A stretch of DNA of 64,000 bases, from contig NZ_JAVQHL010000001.1 in assembly GCF_032670585.1 (NCBI RefSeq), positions 558,001-622,000 of the forward strand, written 5' to 3'. Position 1 is the stretch's first letter. Each line of letters begins with the position of its first letter. This document shows, in pieces, positions 8,588 to 17,536 of this stretch. Position numbers and translations under genes: made by a program. The notes beneath the pieces were generated by a model that saw nothing but the letters and a program-made list of their open reading frames with translations, had not been told where the DNA came from and made no database searches. Source of the DNA: Ostreiculturibacter nitratireducens (GTDB taxonomy: Bacteria; Pseudomonadota; Alphaproteobacteria; Rhodobacterales; Rhodobacteraceae).

Positions 8588-10410
8588 GGTGTGTTCTCTC
8601 CACTGAAGTGTGAACGGGGAGCCGAGAGCGGGCGGAACTCGCGCCCTTCGGCCCGAAAAAACCGGATGAAGAATTCGAACAGGATCAGACGCGTCGTCTG
8701 GATGCCGGTGACGAGGCCCTCCAGTGCGAGGATCAGGAGGTTCCCCACTAAGAGCGCGAGCCAGAAGCCCACCCCGCCGATTGCATCGGCCACGCCCACG
8801 ATGGCGGCCGACAATCCGGCATGGGCAAGCGCAAAGGCGCCGACACGGGAAAAGGACACCGCGGCCACCAAGAGCCGCATCAGCGCCTCCACGAATTCGG
8901 CCGCAGCCTTCGCGGCAGCGGCCGGCGTCCAGCCGCCATCCCCGCCTGCGGCCACGACGGTAAGGCCGAGGCCGACAGGCAACGCCAGGGCCAGGGCCGG
9001 CTCGAACCACGCGCCGAGAAGCCCGATGAACGCCAGCACCACGCCTCCGGATTCACCGAGCCAACGCGCCGTGCGCCGGTGCCAGAAGGCTTGCGTGAAA
9101 TCGAGAACGACACCGACGAGCAGCAGCACCGCACCAAGGACGAGAGCGGCCGCAAGCACCCTGATCGGTTCGTCGAGGGGGTGGAGCCAAAGAGCCGGGA
9201 TGACATGTTCGAGGCTGAAGACGGATCCGAACATCAACCCGAAGACCATCGCCATCACGCCGCCGGGAACCAGCAGGAACAGCATCGGCATCCGGCGCGA
9301 CAGCACGAGCCCCGCGACGAGCAGCACCGCACCCTGCCCGACATCCCCGAACATGAACCCGAAAAGCAGCGGCGCGACCACGGCGGTAAGCACCGAGGGA
9401 TCGACGTCGCGGTTGGCCGGGACGCCAAGGAGGCGGGGGAAGAACTCGAAGGGCCTGAGCCAGTGCGGGTTGTCCAGAACCATCGGCGGGTTTTCCCTCG
9501 TGGGATCGCCGAGCGTGACCGCGTAGTCGATCCCCGCCTCGTCCAGCGCTCGGCGAATTTCCACGCCGTCCGGTGACCGGGTCCATCCCGTGATCCTCAC
9601 CATGTGGCGGGTAGCGCCGACCTCTCCGGAATTTGCCTGTAGCCACTCCAGCACCGCGACGCGGTTCAGCAACCCCGCCAGATCGATCTCCTCGGCCAGG
9701 GCGTCGAGGCGCGCCCTGTTCCTGCGGCAACTCGCCCAGGCCTCCTCGATCTCCTCCCGCACCTGGCGCGCGTGCGCCGTATCATCCGTCGAAAGGAAGT
9801 CCGGCAGCGGAACCGGGGTCGCCCGCAGCGCGGCCATCCGTGTCGCGACCTCGGCCATTTCGGGCTGACCCGCCAAGGCGATGACGAAGGCGCCGTCCCT
9901 GGAGGGGAAGACATCGAACAGAACATCTTCGATCTCAGGGAGTTCCACCTCGGGCCCCTGCAGGAAGTAGATCGCGTGTTCCAGAAGCCGCGCCTGCGTT
10001 TCCGTGAGGTGGTGGAGAGGCGTGCCCGCAGGAACCGCTTCGACGAGCTTTCCGATCAGCTCAAGCTCCCCGAGCCGGGCCTCGCAGGCACGCAGGTCCG
10101 AAACGACCGGGTCTGCGCGTTCCGCCCAACCGGACAGCTTCTCAAGGGTTTCCTCGAGGACTTCGATCGGGTTTTCCAGCATGGCCCCGGCGTGGCCGCG
10201 TGCATCGGGCCAATACGGCCCATACTGCGCTTCCAGTTCCCTGAAGGCCGCGAAGAAACCATCCAGCCGGGGCAGAACCGGCTCGGAGCCGTCGTAAGGG
10301 CTGGCCTCCAGCTGCGCCACACCGTGAGCCGCGAGCGTCTGCATCGTGCGGGCAAATTGCCCGCGGCTCGTCAGCAACTCGAACCACGTGGTGGGGCGCG
10401 GCCGAAACAT
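8584..10410 (-). CDS. ntpI: V/A-type ATPase subunit I (membrane a subunit)
   Basis: A 608-residue stator subunit providing the ion half-channels. The N-terminal half (about 1-320) is a hydrophilic coiled-coil arm; the C-terminal half has about eight membrane segments, including LLFGFMFGDVGQGAVLLVAG and the SFSRVGAFALAHAGLS helix that carries the essential Arg. Start and stop are coupled to both neighbours: TGATG with the upstream gene and ATGA with the c-subunit gene. Length is slightly short of many homologues (about 650) but all parts are present. Confidence 0.93.
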   Translation of the reverse strand: MFRPRPTTWFELLTSRGQFARTMQTLAAHGVAQLEASPYDGSEPVLPRLDGFFAAFRELEAQYGPYWPDARGHAGAMLENPIEVLEETLEKLSGWAERADPVVSDLRACEARLGELELIGKLVEAVPAGTPLHHLTETQARLLEHAIYFLQGPEVELPEIEDVLFDVFPSRDGAFVIALAGQPEMAEVATRMAALRATPVPLPDFLSTDDTAHARQVREEIEEAWASCRRNRARLDALAEEIDLAGLLNRVAVLEWLQANSGEVGATRHMVRITGWTRSPDGVEIRRALDEAGIDYAVTLGDPTRENPPMVLDNPHWLRPFEFFPRLLGVPANRDVDPSVLTAVVAPLLFGFMFGDVGQGAVLLVAGLVLSRRMPMLFLLVPGGVMAMVFGLMFGSVFSLEHVIPALWLHPLDEPIRVLAAALVLGAVLLLVGVVLDFTQAFWHRRTARWLGESGGVVLAFIGLLGAWFEPALALALPVGLGLTVVAAGGDGGWTPAAAAKAAAEFVEALMRLLVAAVSFSRVGAFALAHAGLSAAIVGVADAIGGVGFWLALLVGNLLILALEGLVTGIQTTRLILFEFFIRFFRAEGREFRPLSAPRSHFSGENTP

Positions 10411-11075
10411 CAGGCGCCCTCCACCGGCTGACGGGCGGGAAAAAGGACCGCGCGCAGAAGCGCACCGCGCAGCCGTTCCATCACAAGCGCCATCAGGCCG
10501 AGCCAGGCGAAGGCCGCGACGGGTTCCTGGGCCCGCGTGCGGAACAGCGTTTCGAGATGAACCGAAAGGGCGGCCGCGTCGGACTCAGGCCGGGGCGGAC
10601 CCTCCAGGAACCGGTCGAAGAGCGGGGCGAGATCCCGGACGAGCGCCGGATCGGACACCGGCAGGCGCGAGATGAGCCGCTCTCTCCATGCCTCGGATAC
10701 CTCAAACTCGCCGACGGCCTCCGCCTTAGACGCTTCGTCTGCAACCAGTTCCGGTGCGCGCCACGCCTCCACCAGCCGGAGATGCGGCAATGCAGTGATC
10801 CAGAGGAGAGCCGGCCGCCATTTCTCCGGCACCCAGGATGCCGCCTCAGCCACCAGATCGGCCCAGGACTGCCGCAGCGCCTTTTCGATTGACGCCTCAT
10901 CGCTTTCCCGCCCAAGCCGCGTGACGAAGGGGACAAGCGAGGTGCGCGTCGTCGCGTCGAGGCTCTGGGCAAAATCGCGGCCGGTCTCAATCATCTGCCA
11001 TTCGACCGACGTCGGACGTTCAGCCAGCCGCGCCTGCATGCGAACCTGAGCGAATGCGAAACCCACCTGTCTCAT
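10410..11075 (-). CDS. Uncharacterised V-ATPase operon protein in the subunit C position
   Basis: A 221-residue, largely alpha-helical soluble protein that I do not recognise by sequence. It is translationally coupled on both sides (ATGA upstream, TGATG downstream), so it should be made in step with the pump. No gene in this operon encodes a normal subunit C/d, the roughly 330-residue funnel that docks the central stalk to the c ring. By position this protein could be a shortened or unrelated replacement, or an assembly factor. The C terminus has a hydrophobic stretch (AFAWLGLMALVMERLRG) that might touch the membrane. Confidence 0.6.
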   Translation of the reverse strand: MRQVGFAFAQVRMQARLAERPTSVEWQMIETGRDFAQSLDATTRTSLVPFVTRLGRESDEASIEKALRQSWADLVAEAASWVPEKWRPALLWITALPHLRLVEAWRAPELVADEASKAEAVGEFEVSEAWRERLISRLPVSDPALVRDLAPLFDRFLEGPPRPESDAAALSVHLETLFRTRAQEPVAAFAWLGLMALVMERLRGALLRAVLFPARQPVEGA

Positions 11076-11476
11076 GACTTATCGAGTCCCAGGATGCGCC
11101 TTGCGAGCCGCATGGCGGCCGCAGCGATTTCATCGGCGCCGGGTCGCGTCGCGAGTTCTTGCCGTTCTTCCTCGAATGCCTCGACCATCCGCGCCTTGTC
11201 CGCCGCGATCTTCGCCTGAACCGACCCGTGCAGCGCCTGTATTCTCTGGTCAGCGCGCGACGAGATGCGCCGTCCCTCGGCAAGTCCTGCCTGGCGGATG
11301 CGATCCGCCTCCCTGCGCCCTTCGGCAAGTCGCGCATCCGCGGCCTTTTCGCCTTTGAGAACGAGGGCGATGCTGCTCGCCTCGCCCCCACTTGCCTGTG
11401 GATCAGCGCCGTCAGTCACTTTTCCTTTTCCCCCTTCATCAGGCGTTCCCGGACGATAAAGAACAATAGACCCCAT
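11072..11476 (-). CDS. V/A-type ATPase stator coiled-coil subunit (G/H-like)
   Basis: A 134-residue protein, first gene of the V-ATPase operon. Residues 30-120 form a charged coiled coil with ADARLAEGRREADRIRQAG, the pattern of stator subunit G/H, which pairs with subunit E in the peripheral stalk. The C terminus ends AMRLARRILGLDKS. Start at 11476 is preceded by AAAGAG; a much longer upstream reading frame shows no protein-like composition. The assignment is by architecture and operon position. Confidence 0.7.
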   Translation of the reverse strand: MGSIVLYRPGTPDEGGKGKVTDGADPQASGGEASSIALVLKGEKAADARLAEGRREADRIRQAGLAEGRRISSRADQRIQALHGSVQAKIAADKARMVEAFEEERQELATRPGADEIAAAAMRLARRILGLDKS

Positions 11477-11706
11477 TTTTCTCTTTAGTTCGAATGTCTG
11501 GGCCGACCTTGATCTGGCGCAGACAGACGGCCTTTGTGGCGACAATGGTGCCGCTGCCCAATCGCGAACCCGATCAGGACTTCCGCTTCCGGCTTCTATC
11601 GGCAAAGTTCCCTCCGACGCCCCCGTGCGGCCGGAAGGCCCGATCTGTGCTATGATAGTCTGTCCGCTCCTCCATGGAGTGGTCACCGCAAAGGGGGGAA
11701 ACAGCA
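11477..11706. promoter_or_regulatory. Divergent promoter region, V-ATPase operon and secreted protein gene
   Basis: The 230 bp between two divergent starts must contain the promoter of the nine-gene V-ATPase operon and that of the secreted protein gene. TATGAT at 11651-11656 is a plausible -10 element for the rightward gene, but no good -35 is visible. No clear operator repeat was found. Confidence 0.35.
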
Positions 11707-12180
11707 ATGAAACTCAAACTGTTCTGGACAACCGTTCTGTTCGCGCTTGCTTCTCCTGCTGTCGCCGAGACCTACGATGCCGGCGGCACAGGACATGGCA
11801 CGGCCATGAACGAGGCAATGCCCGTCTCCGAGGATCTGGTGGTGATCCATGCCGTGTCGCAGTACGATCGGTTCGACACCACCGACCCCGACAGCCCGAT
11901 GTCCAGCCTGAAAGGCCCCTGCTTCGGCTCGCTCGTCATAAAGGCGGGCCAGGTTTCGGGCGACGGCTATTGCCATTACGCCGACAAGAACGGCGACATG
12001 GTCATCATGGCGTGGACCGCCGAGGGCCTGAGCGACGACGGCAGGACGATGGGCTCGTGGTCGGTCGTCGGAGGATCCGGCAAATGGGCAGAGGCTTCCG
12101 GGGGTGGCGGGTTCCTCGCCGGTGAGGACGCCGCCGGAGTCTACACCAACGAGATCACGGGCGAGGTAATGCTCCCCTGA
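11707..12180 (+). CDS. Secreted protein of unknown function
   Basis: A 157-residue protein with a classical signal peptide (MKLKLFWTTVLFALASPAVA, cleavage expected before ETYDAG). The mature part is rich in Gly, Asp and Ser with two Cys (in GPCFGS and GYCHYA) that could form a disulfide. The segment MGSWSVVGGSGKWAEASGGG resembles the Gly-rich strands of dirigent or allene-oxide-cyclase-like barrels, a weak hint only. Start chosen at 11707 because AAAGGGGGGAAA lies just upstream and the signal peptide begins there. It is divergent from the V-ATPase operon, with no operon partner. Confidence 0.75.
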   Translation: MKLKLFWTTVLFALASPAVAETYDAGGTGHGTAMNEAMPVSEDLVVIHAVSQYDRFDTTDPDSPMSSLKGPCFGSLVIKAGQVSGDGYCHYADKNGDMVIMAWTAEGLSDDGRTMGSWSVVGGSGKWAEASGGGGFLAGEDAAGVYTNEITGEVMLP

Positions 12181-12328
12181 CAGGAGCCGTATAGCCCGAT
12201 CGTATCTCGGCACCCGTATCACTGCTCCGCCGATCGAGAGCGTTTTCTTGGGAGGCGCGGGGCGAGCAGTGACGCTTAGGGCAACGCGGCGCCTTGCCAG
12301 CATCAGAGGCGCTCAGGCGTCACGCCAG

Positions 12329-13156
12329 CTAAGGCCGATCGGCATCCGAAAAGGAAACCCGTCTTTCCGCAAAATCCAGAACCTTTGAAAAAATCTCCGG
12401 CTTCCGCCAGTTCAGCTTGTGAATTGGAAAGGAAGAAAACAGATCGGCGATCCTGTCGGTTCCCAAATTCCCGCTCGACTTGGCACATGCAGACTTCAGT
12501 CGGCCGGCTGGAGCACTGGAAACCTTCCTGACTTTTTTCCATTCAGCCGCGCAATCCGCACGTGTCTTGAGGAGCTGCTCGAAATGGTAATGCAGCACGT
12601 GATACGGGTAGAATTCTGATCGTCCAGCGACGTCTTTTCGGGCAAAGCTGGCCGGGGCCACCATGCGCCTTAACTCCTGCCGCATGCGGACATGGAGCGG
12701 TGCTTTCTTGTTGGGCCTTCTCGGGCTTCGGAAATAGTCCACATAGATCTCGCGCCACCGCTTCGCGATCAAGCTGTCTGGCGTCGCGCTGAGGAACCAA
12801 CTGGATATGAGGCGGTCTCGATGCCGATTGGTGAAGGCGAAAAAGTGGGCCCGAACGAGATGCTCATCGAGCCAGGTTCCGACAGGCACGGACGGAAGCA
12901 TCGTTGCATCCGCCCAGATCCCTCCACGGTCCGCAAGCAGGATCAATCGCACGAGATTCGAACGGACCTGCATGGTGAGCGACGTGGGGTCGATGCCTTC
13001 GGCAGAAATCAGATCATCGACCTCCTGACCTGAAACGAGATGCACCGATTGCGGCCCATGCATCTCGGTCCAGATGCGGTTGATGCGACGTATCATGTCA
13101 GGGGCCTCTTTCAGACCCTGATACCACATCATGTAGATCGGCGATGCTGACAACAT
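12329..13156 (-). CDS. Capsular polysaccharide synthesis-type glycosyltransferase
   Basis: A 275-residue protein resembling the Caps_synth/GT32-like glycosyltransferases. It starts SPIYMMWYQGLKEAPDMIRR, like the family's iWq.W..G...aP..v, and has the donor-site core VRSNLVRLILLADRGGIWAD followed by AT, the family's sD..R...L...GG.w.DAt motif. An in-frame TGA lies five codons upstream of the chosen ATG. No signal peptide; a cytoplasmic transferase is expected. It stands alone on its strand near the GDP-mannose genes, so a mannose-containing surface glycan is a reasonable guess for its pathway. Confidence 0.75.
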   Translation of the reverse strand: MLSASPIYMMWYQGLKEAPDMIRRINRIWTEMHGPQSVHLVSGQEVDDLISAEGIDPTSLTMQVRSNLVRLILLADRGGIWADATMLPSVPVGTWLDEHLVRAHFFAFTNRHRDRLISSWFLSATPDSLIAKRWREIYVDYFRSPRRPNKKAPLHVRMRQELRRMVAPASFARKDVAGRSEFYPYHVLHYHFEQLLKTRADCAAEWKKVRKVSSAPAGRLKSACAKSSGNLGTDRIADLFSSFPIHKLNWRKPEIFSKVLDFAERRVSFSDADRP

Positions 13157-13468
13157 CTGGGAAGCCGCTCACCTCAGCTTCAGATGGCCTTTGTTCCCTA
13201 ATCCGACAGGCATCTTATCGCTTCCGGATGAATGCACAACCAGCCATCCATAGAGACCAGAGCAATAACGTCGAACTTCTTCATTTCCCCGCGCATCCAC
13301 CTTGGCGGAAAGAAGGCAATCGAAGCCCCGTCGACTCCACCTTGTCGCGATGGAGCGTGAGTGAGCGTCCCCTTGAAAGGAATTCCCCCGACGCTGGCCA
13401 TTTCTTCCGATGGCGACGCGCCTTAGACTGATCCGCAGGCTCGGGTCTCGAACGCGGAGAGTGGTCGG
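13157..13468. other. Intergenic stretch upstream of the glycosyltransferase
   Basis: This 312-bp region holds no gene I can support. A short leftward frame at 13198-13284 would encode a 28-residue peptide beginning MKKFDVIALVSMDGW, but it has no recognised relatives or clear ribosome site. The right part should contain the promoter of the membrane protein gene at 13469. Confidence 0.3.
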
Positions 13469-13900
13469 ATGGAACAACAAACGCTGTCCATGGTTCTGGC
13501 CCTCAACGGCGCTTTGGTCCTGGTGTTTTCCATGACGGCCGGACTCGTTCTGTACCGAAGGATATTGTCGAGGAGCAGGCCCGAGGACTGGCATCTTCTG
13601 CACGCCGGCGGCAGCACCCGGGGCGTCATGCTGATCGCCCTGGCGGCGACGGTCCACCTTGCGGCGCTTTCGGACCGGGCGCTCTTCTGGGCGTCGATGC
13701 TGGTTCTCTATTTCGCCTGGGCTTCCGTTCTTGCGATGTTTCTGAGGGCTCTCACCGGCGAGCAGGGCTACCAGTTCTCCGGCACCTTCATGAACCGGGT
13801 GACCTTCCTGCTGTACGCTTCGGGTGTGGTAACCGTCTTCGCCGGTTTCGGCTGGTGGATCCTCGGCCTCCTGCGCGGGTTGCAGTTGGCGGCGGGATAG
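13469..13900 (+). CDS. Four-helix membrane protein of unknown function
   Basis: A 143-residue integral membrane protein with hydrophobic segments near residues 7-28, 50-67, 70-93 and 108-135. No catalytic motif or family signature is recognised. GGAGAG eight bases before the ATG supports the start. It lies between a glycosyltransferase gene on the other strand and a dehydrogenase gene downstream, with about 190 bp to the latter, so it is probably monocistronic. Strong hydrophobic periodicity argues for a real gene over the overlapping opposite-strand frame. Confidence 0.7.
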   Translation: MEQQTLSMVLALNGALVLVFSMTAGLVLYRRILSRSRPEDWHLLHAGGSTRGVMLIALAATVHLAALSDRALFWASMLVLYFAWASVLAMFLRALTGEQGYQFSGTFMNRVTFLLYASGVVTVFAGFGWWILGLLRGLQLAAG

Positions 13901-14091
13901 ACCCGATACGCGAATGCCAATTGCCGCTGGCCCCTGAGGGCGCGCAGAACCTCCCTGCGCGGCCTTGCCGCACTGCCGCTTCGGAAAGACTGCCATTTGC
14001 GTTTGACGCCTGCGGCATTTCCCAAATGATGTGAAAAAGGGAGCGAGGCCGCGGCGCCTCTTCTGGCACGGGAAAGACGGAGCATCCGAAA

Positions 14092-15090
14092 ATGACCGCC
14101 AACGCGATGAGAGTCCTTGTCTGCGACGAACCGGGCCGGCTGACCGCCACGACCCGGCCGCGCCCCGAAGACAAACCGGGCCACCTGCGCGTTCAAATCG
14201 CGGCCATCGGGATCTGTGGCACCGATTATCACATCTACGGCGGCAATCAGCCCTACCTGGCCTATCCGCGCGTCATGGGGCACGAGTTGTCGGCCCGCGC
14301 CATGGCCGACAGCACGGACGGGCGGATCAGGCGCGGTGACCTGGTCGTCGTGAACCCCTACCTGACCTGCGGCACCTGCAATGCCTGCTCCATCGGCAAG
14401 CCCAATTGCTGCGAGAACATCGCCGTCCTTGGCGTCCACACCGATGGCGGCATGTGCGAGGAAATCGTCGTTCCCGAGGGCAATCTTTATCCCGCCAACG
14501 ATCTGACGCCGAAAGCGGCGGCGATGGTCGAATTCCTTGCCATCGGCGCCCATGGCGTGCGCCGTTCGGCCCTTGCGGAGGCAACGAGCGCACTGATCGT
14601 CGGCGCCGGACCCATCGGCGTCGGCGCGGCGCTGTTCGCGTCGATCGCCGGGGCCAGGGTCGTTCTGCGCGACACCTCGGCAAACCGCCTGGCACTCGCG
14701 AAGGCCATCGTGCCAAGTGCCACGACCGAACTCGTCTCAGAGGCGCAGCCGGCGGTCTACGAAACCGTCTTCGACGCGACCGGCAATATCGATGCGATGA
14801 ACGCTGGCCTGAAATGGCTCGCACATGGCGGCAGCTACGTCCTGCTTTCGCTCGTGAAGGGCGACCTGAAGTTCGCCGACCCGGAATTCCACAAGCGCGA
14901 AACGACCCTGTTCGCCAGCCGCAACGCGCTGAAGGCCGATTTCGAACATGTCATGGACTGCATGGCCCGGGGGCTCGTCCCCGTCGAGGCCATCGGGACC
15001 CACCGCACCACGCTCGAAGGCGCGGTCGAGGACCTGCCGAAATGGGCCGCCGACCGGGGCACGGTGGTCAAGGCGCTGATCGAGCTTTGA
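14092..15090 (+). CDS. Zinc-dependent alcohol dehydrogenase (sugar-alcohol/L-idonate type)
   Basis: A 332-residue medium-chain dehydrogenase that should oxidise a polyol or sugar acid with NAD(P)+. The catalytic zinc region GICGTDYHIYGG and MGHE, the structural zinc loop CGTCNACSIGKPNCC, and the dinucleotide-binding ALIVGAGPIGVGAA are all intact. Closest family resemblance is to L-idonate 5-dehydrogenase and sorbitol-dehydrogenase relatives. Its stop is one base from the start of a truncated mannitol-dehydrogenase-like gene, so the two once formed a sugar-alcohol or hexuronate operon. Confidence 0.88.
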   Translation: MTANAMRVLVCDEPGRLTATTRPRPEDKPGHLRVQIAAIGICGTDYHIYGGNQPYLAYPRVMGHELSARAMADSTDGRIRRGDLVVVNPYLTCGTCNACSIGKPNCCENIAVLGVHTDGGMCEEIVVPEGNLYPANDLTPKAAAMVEFLAIGAHGVRRSALAEATSALIVGAGPIGVGAALFASIAGARVVLRDTSANRLALAKAIVPSATTELVSEAQPAVYETVFDATGNIDAMNAGLKWLAHGGSYVLLSLVKGDLKFADPEFHKRETTLFASRNALKADFEHVMDCMARGLVPVEAIGTHRTTLEGAVEDLPKWAADRGTVVKALIEL

Positions 15091-15091
15091 C

Positions 15092-15460
15092 ATGAGCAGG
15101 ATCGTCACCCCTACCGTGCAGTTCGGCTCCTCGCGTTTCCTGCAGGCCCATGCCGACCTGTTCTCTTCCGAGGGCACGCCACCCCGCGCGGTCACTGTCG
15201 TGCAAAGCTCCGGCGACCCGGTCCGGGCCGCGCGGCTCGGCGCGCTCGCCGCGCCCGAGGGCTATCCCGTGCGCATTCGCGGCCGGAAGAACGTCCGGAC
15301 CGTCGACGAGGAACTCCGCGTCATCACGGGAGAGGCGGAAGCGAACCTGTCCAACACGAGCGACGCCAGTTGTGACCCAAAAGCCGCCGAAGGCGACCGG
15401 GCACCGTCGCAGGACCGGCGGCGCACCGCGGGTGAGACAAACAAGGATAGGTCCAAGTGA
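15092..15460 (+). pseudogene. Truncated mannitol dehydrogenase / fructuronate reductase family gene
   Basis: A 122-residue open frame whose N terminus, IVTPTVQFGSSRFLQAHADL followed by VTVVQSSG and YPVRIRG, matches the start of long-chain mannitol dehydrogenase / D-mannonate oxidoreductase proteins, which are normally over 400 residues. A later NLSNTSD segment resembles the family's SNTSD motif but follows too soon, suggesting an internal deletion; the remainder is Arg/Lys-rich and unlike the family. The Rossmann core and catalytic domain are missing. It begins one base after the preceding dehydrogenase, as an operon partner would. Confidence 0.75.
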
Positions 15461-15603
15461 GCGAAAAGGTTTCGCGCGCAGAAGAACGCCCCTGAATCCG
15501 TCGTCCCGATGGACCAGAGGCCGGTCATGCACTAACAATCAAATCGGACCACTCAGGTGGGGCTGATCAAGGCCAACCGCACAGATCATTCGACGAACGA
15601 CAC

Positions 15604-17052
15604 GTGGACAAGCCCATTCACCCAACAATTCTCTGTGGTGGCTCCGGCACTCGGCTTTGGCCTCTGTCGCGCAAATCCTATCCAAAGCAGTTCGTCCAAC
15701 TGGTCGGAAACGAGAGCCTGTTTCAGGCGTCGGCCCGTCGCGTTCACGGCGACGGATTTGCGGCGCCCTGCGTGATTACAGGTACAGATTTCCGCTTCGT
15801 CGTGCTTGAGCAACTCGCTGCGCTGGAAATCGCGCCTGCGGAAGTACTTATTGAACCCTCGGCCCGAAACACGGCGGCGGCAATCTGCGCGGCGGCCCTG
15901 ACCCTTGACGCCAAATCGCCGGGCGCAATGATGCTGGTCGCCCCCTCGGACCACGTCATCCCCGATGCAGAGCGCTTTCGCGCAGCGGTGGCAATGGCAG
16001 CAACGGCCGCTGAGGCCGGAGACCTGGTGACTTTCGGCATCCGCCCGGACCGCCCCGAAACCGGCTATGGCTGGCTGGAACTGACCGCGAGGCCAGATGC
16101 CGAATTCAGCGCCACGCCGCAGCCACTGAAAGCCTTCGTCGAAAAGCCCGACATCTCCACAGCCGAAAGCATGTTGGCAGGGGGAATGCATCTATGGAAC
16201 GCGGGGATCTTCCTGTTCTCGACGACCGCAATCCTTGAGGCTTTTTCCCGCCACGCGCCAGCCACCCTTGCCGGTGTCCGCGCGGCGGTCGAAACAGCCG
16301 AACGCGACCTGGGCTTCACCCGTCTTGCCGTCGAACCATGGTCGGAACTGGAAGATATTTCGATCGACTACGCCGTCATGGAGCGGGCCCAGAACCTGAC
16401 CGTCGTGCCCTTTGGGGGCGCGTGGTCCGATCTCGGGGACTGGCACGCCGTCTGGCGTGAAAGCGGTCCCAACGCGACCGGGACCGTCGCAAGGGGCATG
16501 GCGACCGCCATCGACTGCAGCGACACGCTTCTGCAGGCAACCAGCGATGCCCAACAGCTCGTTGGCATTGGCCTCACCGACATCATCGCCGTTGCGATGC
16601 CAGATGCCGTCCTGGTTGCGCACAAGGACCGCGCGCAGGACGTGAAGCTGGCGGTGCAGAGGCTCAAGGCCAAGGGGGTGACCCAAGCCGATACGCTGCC
16701 CCGCGACTACCGTCCCTGGGGCTGGTATGAAAGCTTGGTGATCGGCCCTCGCTTTCAGGTCAAACGCATCGTCGTCCATCCGGGCGGCAGCCTGAGTCTG
16801 CAAAGTCATCACCACCGCGCCGAACATTGGATCGTGGTCGAGGGTACGGCCCAGGTGACCGTAGATGATGCAGTCAAACTGGTGACGGAGAACCAGTCCG
16901 TTTACGTCCCGCTCGGGGCCGTCCACCGCCTTCAAAACCCTGGAAAGGTTCCTCTGACCCTCATAGAGGTCCAGACCGGCAGTTATCTCGGGGAGGATGA
17001 CATCATCCGCTACGAGGATGTCTACGCGCGCGGCCAGGGAGCGAAGGGATAG
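15604..17052 (+). CDS. manC: Mannose-1-phosphate guanylyltransferase / mannose-6-phosphate isomerase
   Basis: A 482-residue bifunctional type II PMI-GMP that makes mannose-6-P and GDP-mannose. The N-terminal nucleotidyltransferase has LCGGSGTRLWPLSRKSYPKQ (residues 10-29) and FVEKP; the C-terminal cupin (about 370-470) has RPWGWYE and HHHRAEHWIVVEGTA, the isomerase metal site. Start is a GTG at 15604; no upstream ATG gives a family-like N terminus. With the phosphomannomutase gene downstream it supplies GDP-mannose for exopolysaccharide or glycolipid. A 7-bp hairpin begins on the stop codon. Confidence 0.94.
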   Translation: MDKPIHPTILCGGSGTRLWPLSRKSYPKQFVQLVGNESLFQASARRVHGDGFAAPCVITGTDFRFVVLEQLAALEIAPAEVLIEPSARNTAAAICAAALTLDAKSPGAMMLVAPSDHVIPDAERFRAAVAMAATAAEAGDLVTFGIRPDRPETGYGWLELTARPDAEFSATPQPLKAFVEKPDISTAESMLAGGMHLWNAGIFLFSTTAILEAFSRHAPATLAGVRAAVETAERDLGFTRLAVEPWSELEDISIDYAVMERAQNLTVVPFGGAWSDLGDWHAVWRESGPNATGTVARGMATAIDCSDTLLQATSDAQQLVGIGLTDIIAVAMPDAVLVAHKDRAQDVKLAVQRLKAKGVTQADTLPRDYRPWGWYESLVIGPRFQVKRIVVHPGGSLSLQSHHHRAEHWIVVEGTAQVTVDDAVKLVTENQSVYVPLGAVHRLQNPGKVPLTLIEVQTGSYLGEDDIIRYEDVYARGQGAKG

Positions 17053-17068
17053 GCTTCACTGTGAAGCC
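17052..17068 (+). terminator. Hairpin at the end of manC
   Basis: GGCTTCA-CTG-TGAAGCC forms a perfect 7-bp stem with a 3-base loop, starting on the last base of the manC stop codon. There is no U tract after it, so it may be a factor-assisted terminator or a 3' stability element. Confidence 0.45.
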
Positions 17069-17536
17069 ACGTATTGGAAAACCGTAATCTAGCGATGGAC
17101 CAGAATGCACCTTGCTGTCATCGGTTCACCGTGCGCTGACCCCGCGAATGCGGAACTCCCGGCCAGGGCCAATGGGTGGGTGCCCTTAAGAATCCCGAAG
17201 TGGCACACATCAATCGCCACCCATCAAGGACCAACCGAAGTTCGGGACGTGCCGTGCAGTCCAGCAGAGCCTACTCCCGGACTTGCCGGAAGAATGTCGA
17301 CTTCAGATGCCGTTTCCGAAGCAGAGGGATCACCCGGGAGCATTTCGGCATGAGGTAAAGGTCATCAATGCAGATCGGTCTCCCGATGACATTCCCGACA
17401 CGGAGGACAAAGCCTCCACTGGAGCATCATTTGGCACCGAACTGTAATGTTTTCTCCGGCCCGGATCGACCCAAGTCGATCTTCAACCGAAAGCAACGCT
17501 CGACGAGCAGCGCCTCAGAATCGAGAAGGCGAGTTC
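17069..17536. other. 468-bp gap between manC and the phosphomannomutase gene
   Basis: No gene is supported here. A frame at 17105-17353 has low-complexity composition and no ribosome site. The AT-richer part around 17340-17450 probably contains a separate promoter for the phosphomannomutase gene, so the two GDP-mannose genes may not share one transcript. Confidence 0.3.

Noticed and set aside
13169..13996. Leftward 275-codon frame opposite the four-helix membrane protein
   Set aside because: Hydrophilic, Gln/Arg-rich composition without a ribosome site; the rightward frame has clear membrane helices and GGAGAG before its ATG.
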